A DNA stretch of 64,000 bases, taken from JBOZRQ01 sp050789255. Its GTDB lineage: Bacteria > Bacillota > Sulfobacillia > Symbiobacteriales > Symbiobacteriaceae. The position numbers and the translations under genes were made by a program. Below the pieces are notes generated by a model. That model was not told where the DNA came from. It made no database searches and worked only from the letters and a program-made list of their open reading frames with translations. Below, piece after piece: positions 17,113-25,027 of this stretch. Location: NCBI GenBank assembly GCA_050789255.1, contig JBOZRQ010000039.1, forward strand, positions 55,604-119,603, in the 5' to 3' direction. Within the stretch, counting starts at the first letter, position 1; the number at the start of each line of letters is the position of its first letter.

Positions 17113-18636
17113 TTGGCCTCCATCGAACTAGGACAGCAACTTAGCTTGCAGGATGTCGTCACCGTTGCCCGAGGCAGAGCGACGGTCACCATTGGAAAAG
17201 AGGCCTGGGAGCGGGTCCGCCGCGCCCGAGCCATGGTGGATGAACTGGTTGCTGCGCGTCGCCCTGTGTACGGAATCACTACGGGCTTCGGTAAGTTCAG
17301 CGACGTGATCATCTCCCCCGACGAGACCGAGCTGCTTCAGCGGAACCTCATTATGAGCCATGCCTGCGGGGTCGGCGATCCGCTGGACGAGGAGTCCACC
17401 CGGGCGATGATGCTGCTGCGGGCCCACGCCCTGTCGCAGGGCCACTCCGGCATTCGAACCGAAACGCTTGAACTGCTCGTGGAGATGCTGAACCGCGGCG
17501 TTCATCCGGTCGTACCCGAGCAGGGTTCGCTGGGCGCCAGCGGCGACCTGGCCCCCCTGGCTCACATGTGCCTTCCGCTGCTTGGGCTGGGAGAGGCGTA
17601 TTTCCGCGGGGAGCGGCTGCCGGGTCGTGAAGCGCTCTCCCGGGCTGGCTTGAGACCCGTCGAGCTCTCCAGCAAAGAGGGCCTCGCCCTGATCAACGGC
17701 ACGCAGTGCATGACCGGCATCGGATCGGTCACCCTGTCCGATGCGATTTCGCTGCTGAAGGCGGCTGACATTGCCGCCGCGCTGACCGGCGAGGCGCTCG
17801 GCGCCATCCCTGCGGCCTGGGACCCGCGAATTCAGGCGCTCCGGCTTCACCCCGGGCAGGCTGCCGCGGCCTCCAATCTGCGCCGCCTGGTGGAGGGCAG
17901 CGCCCTGGTCACGGCGCCCGGTCAGATCCGCACGCAGGATCCTTACACCCTGCGCTGTATCCCCCAGGTCCACGGGGCGAGCCGGACCGCCATCGGCCAC
18001 GTGAATGATGTCGTGGGCTGGGAGATCAACGCCGTGACCGATAACCCGCTGCTCTTCCCCGAAGACGGGGACGTGATCTCCGGGGGCAATTTCCATGGGC
18101 AGCCGGTGGCGCTGGCCATGGACTACCTGGGCATCGCGGTGTCCGAGCTGGCGAACATCGCGGAGCGGCGCATTGAGCGGCTGGTCAACCCGCAGCTGTC
18201 GGGGCTGCCGGCCTTTCTGACCAGCAACGGCGGGCTCAACTCGGGCCTGATGATCCCGCAGTACACCGCGGCTTCGCTGGTGAGTGAGAACAAGGTGTTG
18301 GCCCATCCGTCCTCCGTTGATTCCATCCCGTCCAGCGCCAACCAGGAAGACCACGTCAGCATGGGCACCACCGGCGCCCGCAAGGCGCGCAAAATCCTGG
18401 CCAATAGCACCCGTGTGCTCGCCATCGAGTTGATGTGTGCCGCGCAGGCACTGGAGTTCTCCGACCCCAAGGGGCTGGGTCAGGGCACCCGGGCTGCTTA
18501 CCGGGCCATCCGTGAGCGGATCGCTCCCTTGGAGGAGGACCGGATCCTGGCGCCCGACATGGATGAAATGACCCGGTTGATTCGCTCGGGGCGCCTCGTC
18601 GAAATGGTTGAGGGTGCCGTGGGCCTGCTGGCGTAA
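17113..18636 (+). CDS. hutH: Histidine ammonia-lyase
   Basis: HutH deaminates L-histidine to urocanate and ammonia, the first step of histidine use. The 507-residue protein contains the Ala-Ser-Gly that forms the MIO electrophile in GSLGASGDLAPLAH, plus YGITTGFG, the NGTQ segment and QEDHVSMG, all typical. TTG 17113 is preceded by AAGGAGG at proper spacing. The rest of the hut genes follow, interrupted by one gene on the opposite strand. Confidence 0.97.
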   Translation: MASIELGQQLSLQDVVTVARGRATVTIGKEAWERVRRARAMVDELVAARRPVYGITTGFGKFSDVIISPDETELLQRNLIMSHACGVGDPLDEESTRAMMLLRAHALSQGHSGIRTETLELLVEMLNRGVHPVVPEQGSLGASGDLAPLAHMCLPLLGLGEAYFRGERLPGREALSRAGLRPVELSSKEGLALINGTQCMTGIGSVTLSDAISLLKAADIAAALTGEALGAIPAAWDPRIQALRLHPGQAAAASNLRRLVEGSALVTAPGQIRTQDPYTLRCIPQVHGASRTAIGHVNDVVGWEINAVTDNPLLFPEDGDVISGGNFHGQPVALAMDYLGIAVSELANIAERRIERLVNPQLSGLPAFLTSNGGLNSGLMIPQYTAASLVSENKVLAHPSSVDSIPSSANQEDHVSMGTTGARKARKILANSTRVLAIELMCAAQALEFSDPKGLGQGTRAAYRAIRERIAPLEEDRILAPDMDEMTRLIRSGRLVEMVEGAVGLLA

Positions 18637-18674
18637 ATGCACAGGCGGGCGCCGCAGGGCGCCCGCCATCAGAA

Positions 18675-19457
18675 CTAGGGGTAATAGAACTGCAGTCCAT
18701 ACAGGGCATCGCCCGGGCGTACACCGCCTGAGCCAACCCCTTCCAGGGTGAGAAGCACGCCGGCATTCGTGAATTCGTTAACGGTCACCAGCACCACATC
18801 GCCCCGGTTGAGGCGCATGGGAAGCCGCTCGCCGGTCCGCAGGGGGCCGAAGGCGATCCGGGCGAGCACCTGAAAAGGCTGACGCGGCGCCAAGCCTTCC
18901 TGCACAGTCAGCACCTGCATCTCCAGTGGCCGCTTTTGCTCGCCGTGAAGGGCGTGGAACTCCTCGCACAGAGAGCTGTAGGTCTCGCACCCGCCGGCGA
19001 CGAGGCGGTCGGTCCAAATGAGAAGCTGACGCAAGTAGCCCAGCTGGGTGTCCAGATACCGTTCCTGCCAGTCGGGCAGGGTCTGGTCGGGTAGCCTGGT
19101 GCCGGCGGCCTGCATGCTAAACCGAAGCACCTCGGTAGCGTACGCCGTCAGCGACAGGGAGACCACGGCGGGGCCATCATGGGGAAAGGTGAAGTCCGAG
19201 AGAATCACGCGGTCACCGCCATGGGTGACAGTAAAGTCGTGGGTGTGAGCCTGCGAGCCGATGAGCATGCAGCCCTGAAAGAACAGGCACGAGTTATGCT
19301 CGGGGTCGACGAAGTGATCCTCGAACACTGTGCGCAGGAGTGCTACCGCCGACTGGACCATGGCCAGCCGGCTCTTCCCGAGCAGCTGGAACCGATGATC
19401 CCCCACGCGCAGCCGCAGTAAGGCCCGGGGACGTCGGATGGCATGACCCTCAATCAT
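18675..19457 (-). CDS. Hypothetical protein embedded in the hut region
   Basis: 260 residues on the strand opposite hutH and hutU. I do not recognise the family. The N-terminal part is a mixed fold with HTHDFTVTHGG and a long segment of alternating hydrophobics; the last 50 residues (RLNRGDVVLVTVNE...GVRPGDALYGLQ) look like a small beta-barrel. No helix-turn-helix is evident. The ATG at 19457 follows GGGTGAGGTG. Its place between hutH and hutU suggests a link to histidine use, but nothing in the sequence proves it. Confidence 0.7.
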   Translation of the reverse strand: MIEGHAIRRPRALLRLRVGDHRFQLLGKSRLAMVQSAVALLRTVFEDHFVDPEHNSCLFFQGCMLIGSQAHTHDFTVTHGGDRVILSDFTFPHDGPAVVSLSLTAYATEVLRFSMQAAGTRLPDQTLPDWQERYLDTQLGYLRQLLIWTDRLVAGGCETYSSLCEEFHALHGEQKRPLEMQVLTVQEGLAPRQPFQVLARIAFGPLRTGERLPMRLNRGDVVLVTVNEFTNAGVLLTLEGVGSGGVRPGDALYGLQFYYP

Positions 19458-19504
19458 AGCACCTCACCCTCTCCTGGTTTTCCGGGAGTCCGAGCAAAGG
19501 CAAA

Positions 19505-19533
19505 GGGGGCCTCCCTTGGAGAAAGGCGCCCCC
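19505..19533. other. Stable hairpin in the hutU leader
   Basis: GGGGGC...CCCTT pairs with AAAGG...GCCCCC across GGAG with a small internal bulge. It lies about 75 bases before hutU and about 50 before the opposing gene's start. There is no T run on the plus strand. It could be an attenuator-like leader or a barrier between divergent transcripts. Confidence 0.4.
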
Positions 19534-19537
19534 AAGT

Positions 19538-19566
19538 ATATGTACATTAACGATTCCTTTACATAT
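19538..19566. promoter_or_regulatory. AT-rich inverted repeat upstream of hutU
   Basis: ATATGTA (19538-19544) and TACATAT (19560-19566) form an inverted repeat with a 15-base spacer; ATGTACAT inside the first arm is itself palindromic. The stretch AGTATATGTA resembles TGTATATGCA at the hutH operator candidate. Confidence 0.4.
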
Positions 19567-19609
19567 TTCCTGCTCCGCCTCAACATTTCGACACCGGGGG
19601 AGATTGTGG

Positions 19610-21259
19610 ATGTCACGCGTAATTCGGGCGCCCCGTGGCACGGAGCTTTCTTGCAAGGGCTGGCAGCAAGAGGCCGCCCTCCGCATGCTGATGAACAACC
19701 TGGATCCGGAGGTTGCCGAACGGCCCGAGGACCTGGTGGTGTACGGCGGGAGCGGCAAGGCCGCCCGATCTTGGGAGGCCTTTGACGCCATCGTGAAGTC
19801 GCTGCGGGAGCTCGAGAGCGACGAAACCTTGCTCGTGCAGTCCGGCAAGCCCGTGGCGGTATTTCGCACACATCCCCTCAGTCCGCGCGTGCTGATCGCG
19901 AACTCCAACCTGGTGCCGCACTGGGGCACCTGGGAGAAGTTCTGGGAGCTGGAGAAGAAGGGCCTGATCATGTACGGCCAGATGACGGCCGGCTCCTGGA
20001 TCTACATCGGGACGCAGGGGATTCTGCAGGGCACCTACGAGACCTTTGCAGAGGCTGCTCGTCAGAAGTTCGGCGGCACGCTGAAGGGCCGCCTCACGCT
20101 TACCGCTGGCCTCGGCGGCATGGGTGGCGCCCAGCCGCTGGCGGTCACCATGAACGAGGGTGTTGCCATCGTCGTGGAGGTGGATGAGGCCCGTATCCAG
20201 CGGCGCCTCGACCACCGCTACCTGGACCGCAAGGCCGCCACGCTCGACGAGGCGCTCGCCATGGCCCGGGAGGCCCAGGCCAAGGGGCAACCGCTTTCCA
20301 TCGGCCTGCTCGGGAACGCCGCCGAGATCTTCCCGGAGTTTGTACGCCGGGGCATCATCCCCGATGCGGTGACGGACCAGACCAGCGCCCATGACCCGCT
20401 CAACGGCTATGTACCCGCCGGGCTGACCCTGGCCGAGGCTGCAGAGCTGCGGCGCCAAAACCCCGAAGCCTACATTGCCCGGGCGAAGCGTAGTATGGTG
20501 GACCACGTTCAGGCGATGCTGGACCTCCAGAAGGCCGGCGCCGTGGTCTTCGACTACGGCAATAACATTCGCCAGGTGGCGTACAACGAGGGCCTACAGG
20601 GGGCCTTTGCCTTCCCCGGCTTCGTGCCCGCCTTCATCCGCCCGCTCTTCTGCGAGGGCAAGGGCCCGTTCCGCTGGGCAGCCCTGTCGGGCGACCCCGA
20701 GGATATCTATCGCACCGACGAGGCGATCATGAACCTGTTCCCGGAGGATGTGGCCCTGCACCGCTGGCTGAAGATGGCCCGGGAGAAGGTCCACTTCCAG
20801 GGTCTTCCCGCCCGCATTTGCTGGCTGGGCTACGGTGAGCGCGTTAAGGCCGGCCTCCTCTTCAACGAGATGGTCCGCACCGGGCAGTTGAAGGCGCCGA
20901 TCGTCATCGGCCGCGACCACCTGGATGCGGGCTCGGTCGCCAGCCCGAACCGTGAGACCGAGGCGATGAAGGACGGCTCCGATGCAATTGCCGACTGGCC
21001 GCTGCTCAACGCCCTGGTCAACACGGCTGCCGGCGCTTCGTGGGTCAGCCTGCACCATGGCGGCGGGGTGGGCATCGGTTACAGCATGCACGCCGGTATG
21101 GTGGTGGTCGCCGACGGCTCCGCCGATACGGACCAGCGGCTGTCGCGGGTGCTGACCAGCGATCCTGGCATGGGCGTTGCCCGTCACGCGGATGCGGGGT
21201 ACGACAAGGCGATCCAGGTCGCCAAGGAGCGCGGTGTCAAGATTCCCATGATGGAGTAG
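19610..21259 (+). CDS. hutU: Urocanate hydratase
   Basis: HutU adds water to urocanate to give imidazolonepropionate, using tightly bound NAD+. About 549 residues, the usual length. Diagnostic segments are YGGSGKAARSWEAFD, ANSNLVPHWG, GGMGGAQPLA (NAD-binding region), DQTSAHDPLNGYVP and GVGIGYSMHAG. ATG 19610 has GGGGGAG seven bases upstream and is preferred over TTG 19604. The next gene starts five bases after its stop. Confidence 0.97.
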   Translation: MSRVIRAPRGTELSCKGWQQEAALRMLMNNLDPEVAERPEDLVVYGGSGKAARSWEAFDAIVKSLRELESDETLLVQSGKPVAVFRTHPLSPRVLIANSNLVPHWGTWEKFWELEKKGLIMYGQMTAGSWIYIGTQGILQGTYETFAEAARQKFGGTLKGRLTLTAGLGGMGGAQPLAVTMNEGVAIVVEVDEARIQRRLDHRYLDRKAATLDEALAMAREAQAKGQPLSIGLLGNAAEIFPEFVRRGIIPDAVTDQTSAHDPLNGYVPAGLTLAEAAELRRQNPEAYIARAKRSMVDHVQAMLDLQKAGAVVFDYGNNIRQVAYNEGLQGAFAFPGFVPAFIRPLFCEGKGPFRWAALSGDPEDIYRTDEAIMNLFPEDVALHRWLKMAREKVHFQGLPARICWLGYGERVKAGLLFNEMVRTGQLKAPIVIGRDHLDAGSVASPNRETEAMKDGSDAIADWPLLNALVNTAAGASWVSLHHGGGVGIGYSMHAGMVVVADGSADTDQRLSRVLTSDPGMGVARHADAGYDKAIQVAKERGVKIPMME

Positions 21260-21263
21260 GCGC

Positions 21264-22037
21264 ATGGACTACAACTTTAACCGGGTGGCCGGGAAGTACG
21301 ATGAGAGCCGCGGTCTGCCGGAGGGCGTCCCTGAGCAGATCTGCCGCTGGGTGCTCTCCCGGCTGCCCGCGGATCCGTCGGTGACGGAGATCGGTGTGGG
21401 CACCGCCCGCATTGCTCTGCCGTTCATCGAGCAGAATATACGCTATACTGGACTTGATATCTCTGAGCAGATGCTGACGCTTGCCCGGGAGAAGCTCGGG
21501 GGCGACCTGCACCGCTCGCAGCTGCTGCTGGCCGACATCACCGAGCCGCTGCCGCTGCCCGATCACAGCCAGGATGCTGTGGTCGCCGTACATATTCTCC
21601 ACCTGGTGGACCCGAATCGGACCCTCTCGCAGGTGCGGCGCATCCTCAAGGAGAACGGCGCCCTCATCTGGGGGTATCAGTTCCACGATGACCTATCCCC
21701 GAAGAAGCGTATACGCTCAAAGTTCTACGAGGTGGCCGCTGCACTCGGGCATAAGGCGCAACGGGACTTTAACGTCCCCGAGGCCCGGCGGCTCCTCGCT
21801 GAGTGGGGCGCCCAGGTCTCCCACCACGTCGTCGCGACCTGGTCGCAGCCGCACGCTTGTGAAGCCGTTCTCGACGAGCTGCGCGGTCGGGTCATCTCGT
21901 CCACATGGGCGGTGGAGGAGCACATCTTCCAGGAGGCCATGCGGCAGACTGAAGCCTGGACCCGAGCGGAGTACGGTGACCCGACCCGGATGCACGAGAA
22001 CGAAGAGCGGTTCATGGTGGACTGGTACCAGTTGTGA
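21264..22037 (+). CDS. Class I SAM-dependent methyltransferase in the hut operon
   Basis: 257 residues with a Rossmann-type methyltransferase fold: motif I is ITEIGVGTARIA-like (EIGVGTARI), motif II follows as YTGLDISEQML, and the post-II segment is AVVAVHILHLV. It resembles the UbiE/small-molecule methyltransferases. It lies tightly between hutU (4-base gap) and the formiminotransferase gene, so it is cotranscribed with the pathway. No known hut step needs methylation; a side product such as a methylated imidazole compound is possible but not shown. Confidence 0.82.
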   Translation: MDYNFNRVAGKYDESRGLPEGVPEQICRWVLSRLPADPSVTEIGVGTARIALPFIEQNIRYTGLDISEQMLTLAREKLGGDLHRSQLLLADITEPLPLPDHSQDAVVAVHILHLVDPNRTLSQVRRILKENGALIWGYQFHDDLSPKKRIRSKFYEVAAALGHKAQRDFNVPEARRLLAEWGAQVSHHVVATWSQPHACEAVLDELRGRVISSTWAVEEHIFQEAMRQTEAWTRAEYGDPTRMHENEERFMVDWYQL

Positions 22038-22079
22038 GGAGGCCGTGGTTAAGGCGGGAGCGCAGGAGGGCATATCAAT

Positions 22080-22982
22080 ATGGAACGGGCCGCGCTGATC
22101 GAGTGCATTCCGAATTTCAGCGAGGGGCGAAACCCCGAGGTCATCGAGGCGATCGCCGGGGCGATTGAGGCTTGTGGCGTTACGCTGCTCTCGATTTCGC
22201 CGGATGCCGACCACAACCGCACGGTCGTTACCTTCGTGGGTGGGCCGGAGCAGGTGGCCCGGGCAGCGGTACGGGGCGCCGAGGTGGCCAGCCGGCTGAT
22301 CGATCTGACCCACCACCGCGGGAACCACCCGCGCATGGGCGCCGTCGACGTGATTCCCTTCGTGCCCATCTCCGGGTGCGACATGAAGGACTGTGTGGCA
22401 CTGGCAAAGGCAGTGGGCGCCGAGATCGGCCAGACCCTAGGCATTCCCGTCTTCCTCTACGAGGAGGCGGCGACCACCCCAGCCCGCAAGAACCTGGCGG
22501 ACATCCGCCGGGGCGAGTTCGAGGGCCTGCGGGAGCGCATCGGCACCGATCCGGACCGGGTCCCGGACTTCGGCCCGAACGCCATCCACCCCACGGCGGG
22601 CTGCGTGGCCGTCGGCGCCCGCATGCCGCTGATCGCCTTTAACGTCAACCTGGGGACCAGCGACATAGAGATCGCTAAGAAGATCGCCAAAGCGATCCGC
22701 GGATCGAGCGGCGGGCTTGTGGGCTGCAAGGCCCTGGGGATTCCCCTGGCCGACCGCAACCAGGTCCAGGTCTCCATGAACATGGTGAACTACAAGGACA
22801 CCCCGCTGCACAGGGCCTTCGAGCTGATTCGCATTGAGGCCGAGCGCTACGGGGTGCCCGTGGTCGGGTCCGAGATCGTCGGGCTGGTGCCCATGGATGC
22901 CCTCGTTGGCGTTGCCCGACACTACCTGCGGCTGGAGGGCTTCAAGTCTGACCAGGTGCTTGAGAAGCGCTTGATGGAGTGA
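22080..22982 (+). CDS. ftcD: Glutamate formimidoyltransferase
   Basis: Transfers the formimino group from formiminoglutamate to tetrahydrofolate. 300 residues, the single-domain bacterial form. The N-terminal IPNFSEGRNPEVIEAI and HHRGNHPRMGAVDVIPF segments are characteristic of the formiminotransferase N-subdomain. ATG 22080 follows AGGAGGG. The stop overlaps the start of hutI (TGATG). The cyclodeaminase half of the mammalian bifunctional enzyme is a separate gene here, at 24343. Confidence 0.95.
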   Translation: MERAALIECIPNFSEGRNPEVIEAIAGAIEACGVTLLSISPDADHNRTVVTFVGGPEQVARAAVRGAEVASRLIDLTHHRGNHPRMGAVDVIPFVPISGCDMKDCVALAKAVGAEIGQTLGIPVFLYEEAATTPARKNLADIRRGEFEGLRERIGTDPDRVPDFGPNAIHPTAGCVAVGARMPLIAFNVNLGTSDIEIAKKIAKAIRGSSGGLVGCKALGIPLADRNQVQVSMNMVNYKDTPLHRAFELIRIEAERYGVPVVGSEIVGLVPMDALVGVARHYLRLEGFKSDQVLEKRLME

Positions 22983-24343
22983 TGCCAGTGGAGACCGGTA
23001 GCCAGACCCAACTCGTTTCGGATCTGCGCCCCCCGGAGATGCATGTCCCTGAGGTCGACCTGCTGGTGATCAACGCCGGGGAACTGGTGACCATGGCCGG
23101 CGGGGTTCGGCGCGGCGCCCATCTGAAGAACGTGGCAGCGATTAAGAGCGGGGCGCTGGCCGCCTACCAGGGCGAAATCGTGGATGTCGGAACTACGGAG
23201 GAGCTCTTGGCACGGGTGCAAACCGGCCCGACCACCCGGGTGATTGACGCCCGTGGTCGAGCCGTAATCCCCGGGTTTGTCGATCCGCACACCCACCTCT
23301 GCTTTGCCGGCGATCGGGCAGACGAGTTCGCCATGCGGCTTCAGGGCGCCACCTATGTGGAGATCGCCGCCATGGGCGGGGGCATCCAGTCAACCGTGAA
23401 GGCCACCCGTCAGGCTACGGAGCTGTCGCTGGTCGAGAGTGGCCTCCGCCGCCTTGATCAGATCGCGCTGACCGGAACGACCACGGTGGAGATCAAGTCG
23501 GGCTACTCGCTGAACACCGAGGGCGAGCTCAAGCAGCTGCGCGCCATTCGGGAGATGGCGGTCCGGCACCCGCTGGATATCGTGCCGACCTTCATGGGGG
23601 CGCACGAGCTGCCCCCGGAATACAAGCAGGACCGCGAAGGGTACATACGCCTCCTGTGCGAGGAGATGCTGCCGCTGGTGGTGGCCGAGAATGCGGCGCA
23701 TGACCGTCCGGTGGCTATCTTCTGTGATGTCTTTACCGAGAAGGGCGTCTTCACGGTGGAGGAGTCTCGGCGGATTCTTCAGCGCGCCAAGCATTTGGGC
23801 TTGGCCGTGAAGGTCCATGCCGATGAACTCTCCGACCTGGGTGGGGCCGGAATGGCAGCGGAGGTCGGCGCCGTTAGCGCGGACCACCTGCTCTTCGCCT
23901 CGGAGGGGAGCCTTAGGGCAATGAGCCGCTCCGGGACCGTGGCGGTCTGTCTGCCGGGCACGGCCTTCTGCCTCATGAACGTCCCCTACGCCAACGCCCG
24001 CAAAATGGTGGAGCTCGGCTGCACCGTGGCGCTGGCCAGTGACTTTAACCCAGGCTCTTGCCCGACCTATTCCATGCCGTTCATCATCACCCTGGCCTGC
24101 ATGCACATGAAGCTGGACCCGGCCGAGGCGCTGGCCACCGCGACCATCAACGCGGCCGCGTCGATTGGCATGGAGAACCGGGTGGGCAGCCTTGAGGTAG
24201 GTAAGCAAGCGGACGTGGTGATCCTGGACGCCCCGAGCTACCGGCACATCCCGTACCGGATGGGCGTGGGCGTCGTGGCCTCCGTGATCAAGCGCGGCCG
24301 CCTGCTGGTTGAGGAAGGGCGGCTGCTCAGGAGGACGATCTGA
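22982..24343 (+). CDS. hutI: Imidazolonepropionase
   Basis: Hydrolyses imidazolonepropionate to N-formimino-L-glutamate; amidohydrolase superfamily. Metal-site motifs are HTHLCFAGDR, a middle GAHELPPEY, KVHADELSD and ASDFNPGS, in family order. About 453 residues, longer than the usual ~410 because of an N-terminal extension before the beta-sandwich. The ATG shares its A with the ftcD stop; GTG 22979 or 22988 are alternatives. The 3' end overlaps the next ATG by one base. Confidence 0.95.
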   Translation: MPVETGSQTQLVSDLRPPEMHVPEVDLLVINAGELVTMAGGVRRGAHLKNVAAIKSGALAAYQGEIVDVGTTEELLARVQTGPTTRVIDARGRAVIPGFVDPHTHLCFAGDRADEFAMRLQGATYVEIAAMGGGIQSTVKATRQATELSLVESGLRRLDQIALTGTTTVEIKSGYSLNTEGELKQLRAIREMAVRHPLDIVPTFMGAHELPPEYKQDREGYIRLLCEEMLPLVVAENAAHDRPVAIFCDVFTEKGVFTVEESRRILQRAKHLGLAVKVHADELSDLGGAGMAAEVGAVSADHLLFASEGSLRAMSRSGTVAVCLPGTAFCLMNVPYANARKMVELGCTVALASDFNPGSCPTYSMPFIITLACMHMKLDPAEALATATINAAASIGMENRVGSLEVGKQADVVILDAPSYRHIPYRMGVGVVASVIKRGRLLVEEGRLLRRTI

Positions 24344-24990
24344 TGAGCACAGCGGAGCAAACGATCGAGGCTTTCTGCTCGCAAGTAGCGGCAGGTACGC
24401 CGGCGCCCGGTGGCGGAGCGGTGGCCGCAGTGGCCGGTGCCATGGGCGCCTCCCTGGTGGCCATGGTGGCCGGGCTGACCGTCGGCCGGGAGAAGTACGC
24501 CGGCGTCCACGACGAGATGGTCGCGCTACAGGAGGCTGGCAGGCGCGAGACTGCAGAGTTCTTGCGCTGCGCGGACGAGGACCAGGCGGCCTTTGAGCAG
24601 GTGATGGCGGGCTTCAGCCTGCCGAAGGGAACGGCTGAGGAGAAAGCGGCACGGCAGCAGGCCGTGCAGGCAGGGTATCGCGCTGCCACGCTCTCCCCGC
24701 TCAAGACGATGGAGCACAGTGTTGTTGTGATGCGGGCTGCTCTGGCCGCTGCCAGCAGGGGAAACACCAACGCCCTTAGTGACGCCTATGTTGGTTACCT
24801 GACCGCGTCCGCCGCCTTTGAGGGCGGGCTCTGGAACGTGGCGATCAACCTCGGGAGCCTCAAGGACGAAGCCTTTAAGCAGGAGGTGATGGCTCACGTA
24901 GAGCGGTTGCGCAGCGACCGCACCGAGATCGCAGCGGCCTTCCACGCCCTTACCCCCGACCCGATTGCACGGTTTATGACCAAGGCCTGA
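24343..24990 (+). CDS. fchA: Formiminotetrahydrofolate cyclodeaminase
   Basis: Converts 5-formimino-THF to 5,10-methenyl-THF with release of ammonia. 215 residues, all-helical, with the conserved TPAPGGGAVAA near residue 20 and repeated alanine-rich helices. It directly overlaps hutI and precedes fhs by 37 bases, linking histidine breakdown to folate one-carbon metabolism. Confidence 0.93.
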   Translation: MSTAEQTIEAFCSQVAAGTPAPGGGAVAAVAGAMGASLVAMVAGLTVGREKYAGVHDEMVALQEAGRRETAEFLRCADEDQAAFEQVMAGFSLPKGTAEEKAARQQAVQAGYRAATLSPLKTMEHSVVVMRAALAAASRGNTNALSDAYVGYLTASAAFEGGLWNVAINLGSLKDEAFKQEVMAHVERLRSDRTEIAAAFHALTPDPIARFMTKA

Positions 24991-25027
24991 GACTGGGAAC
25001 CGAGGCTTACGAGGAGGTTATTCCATC

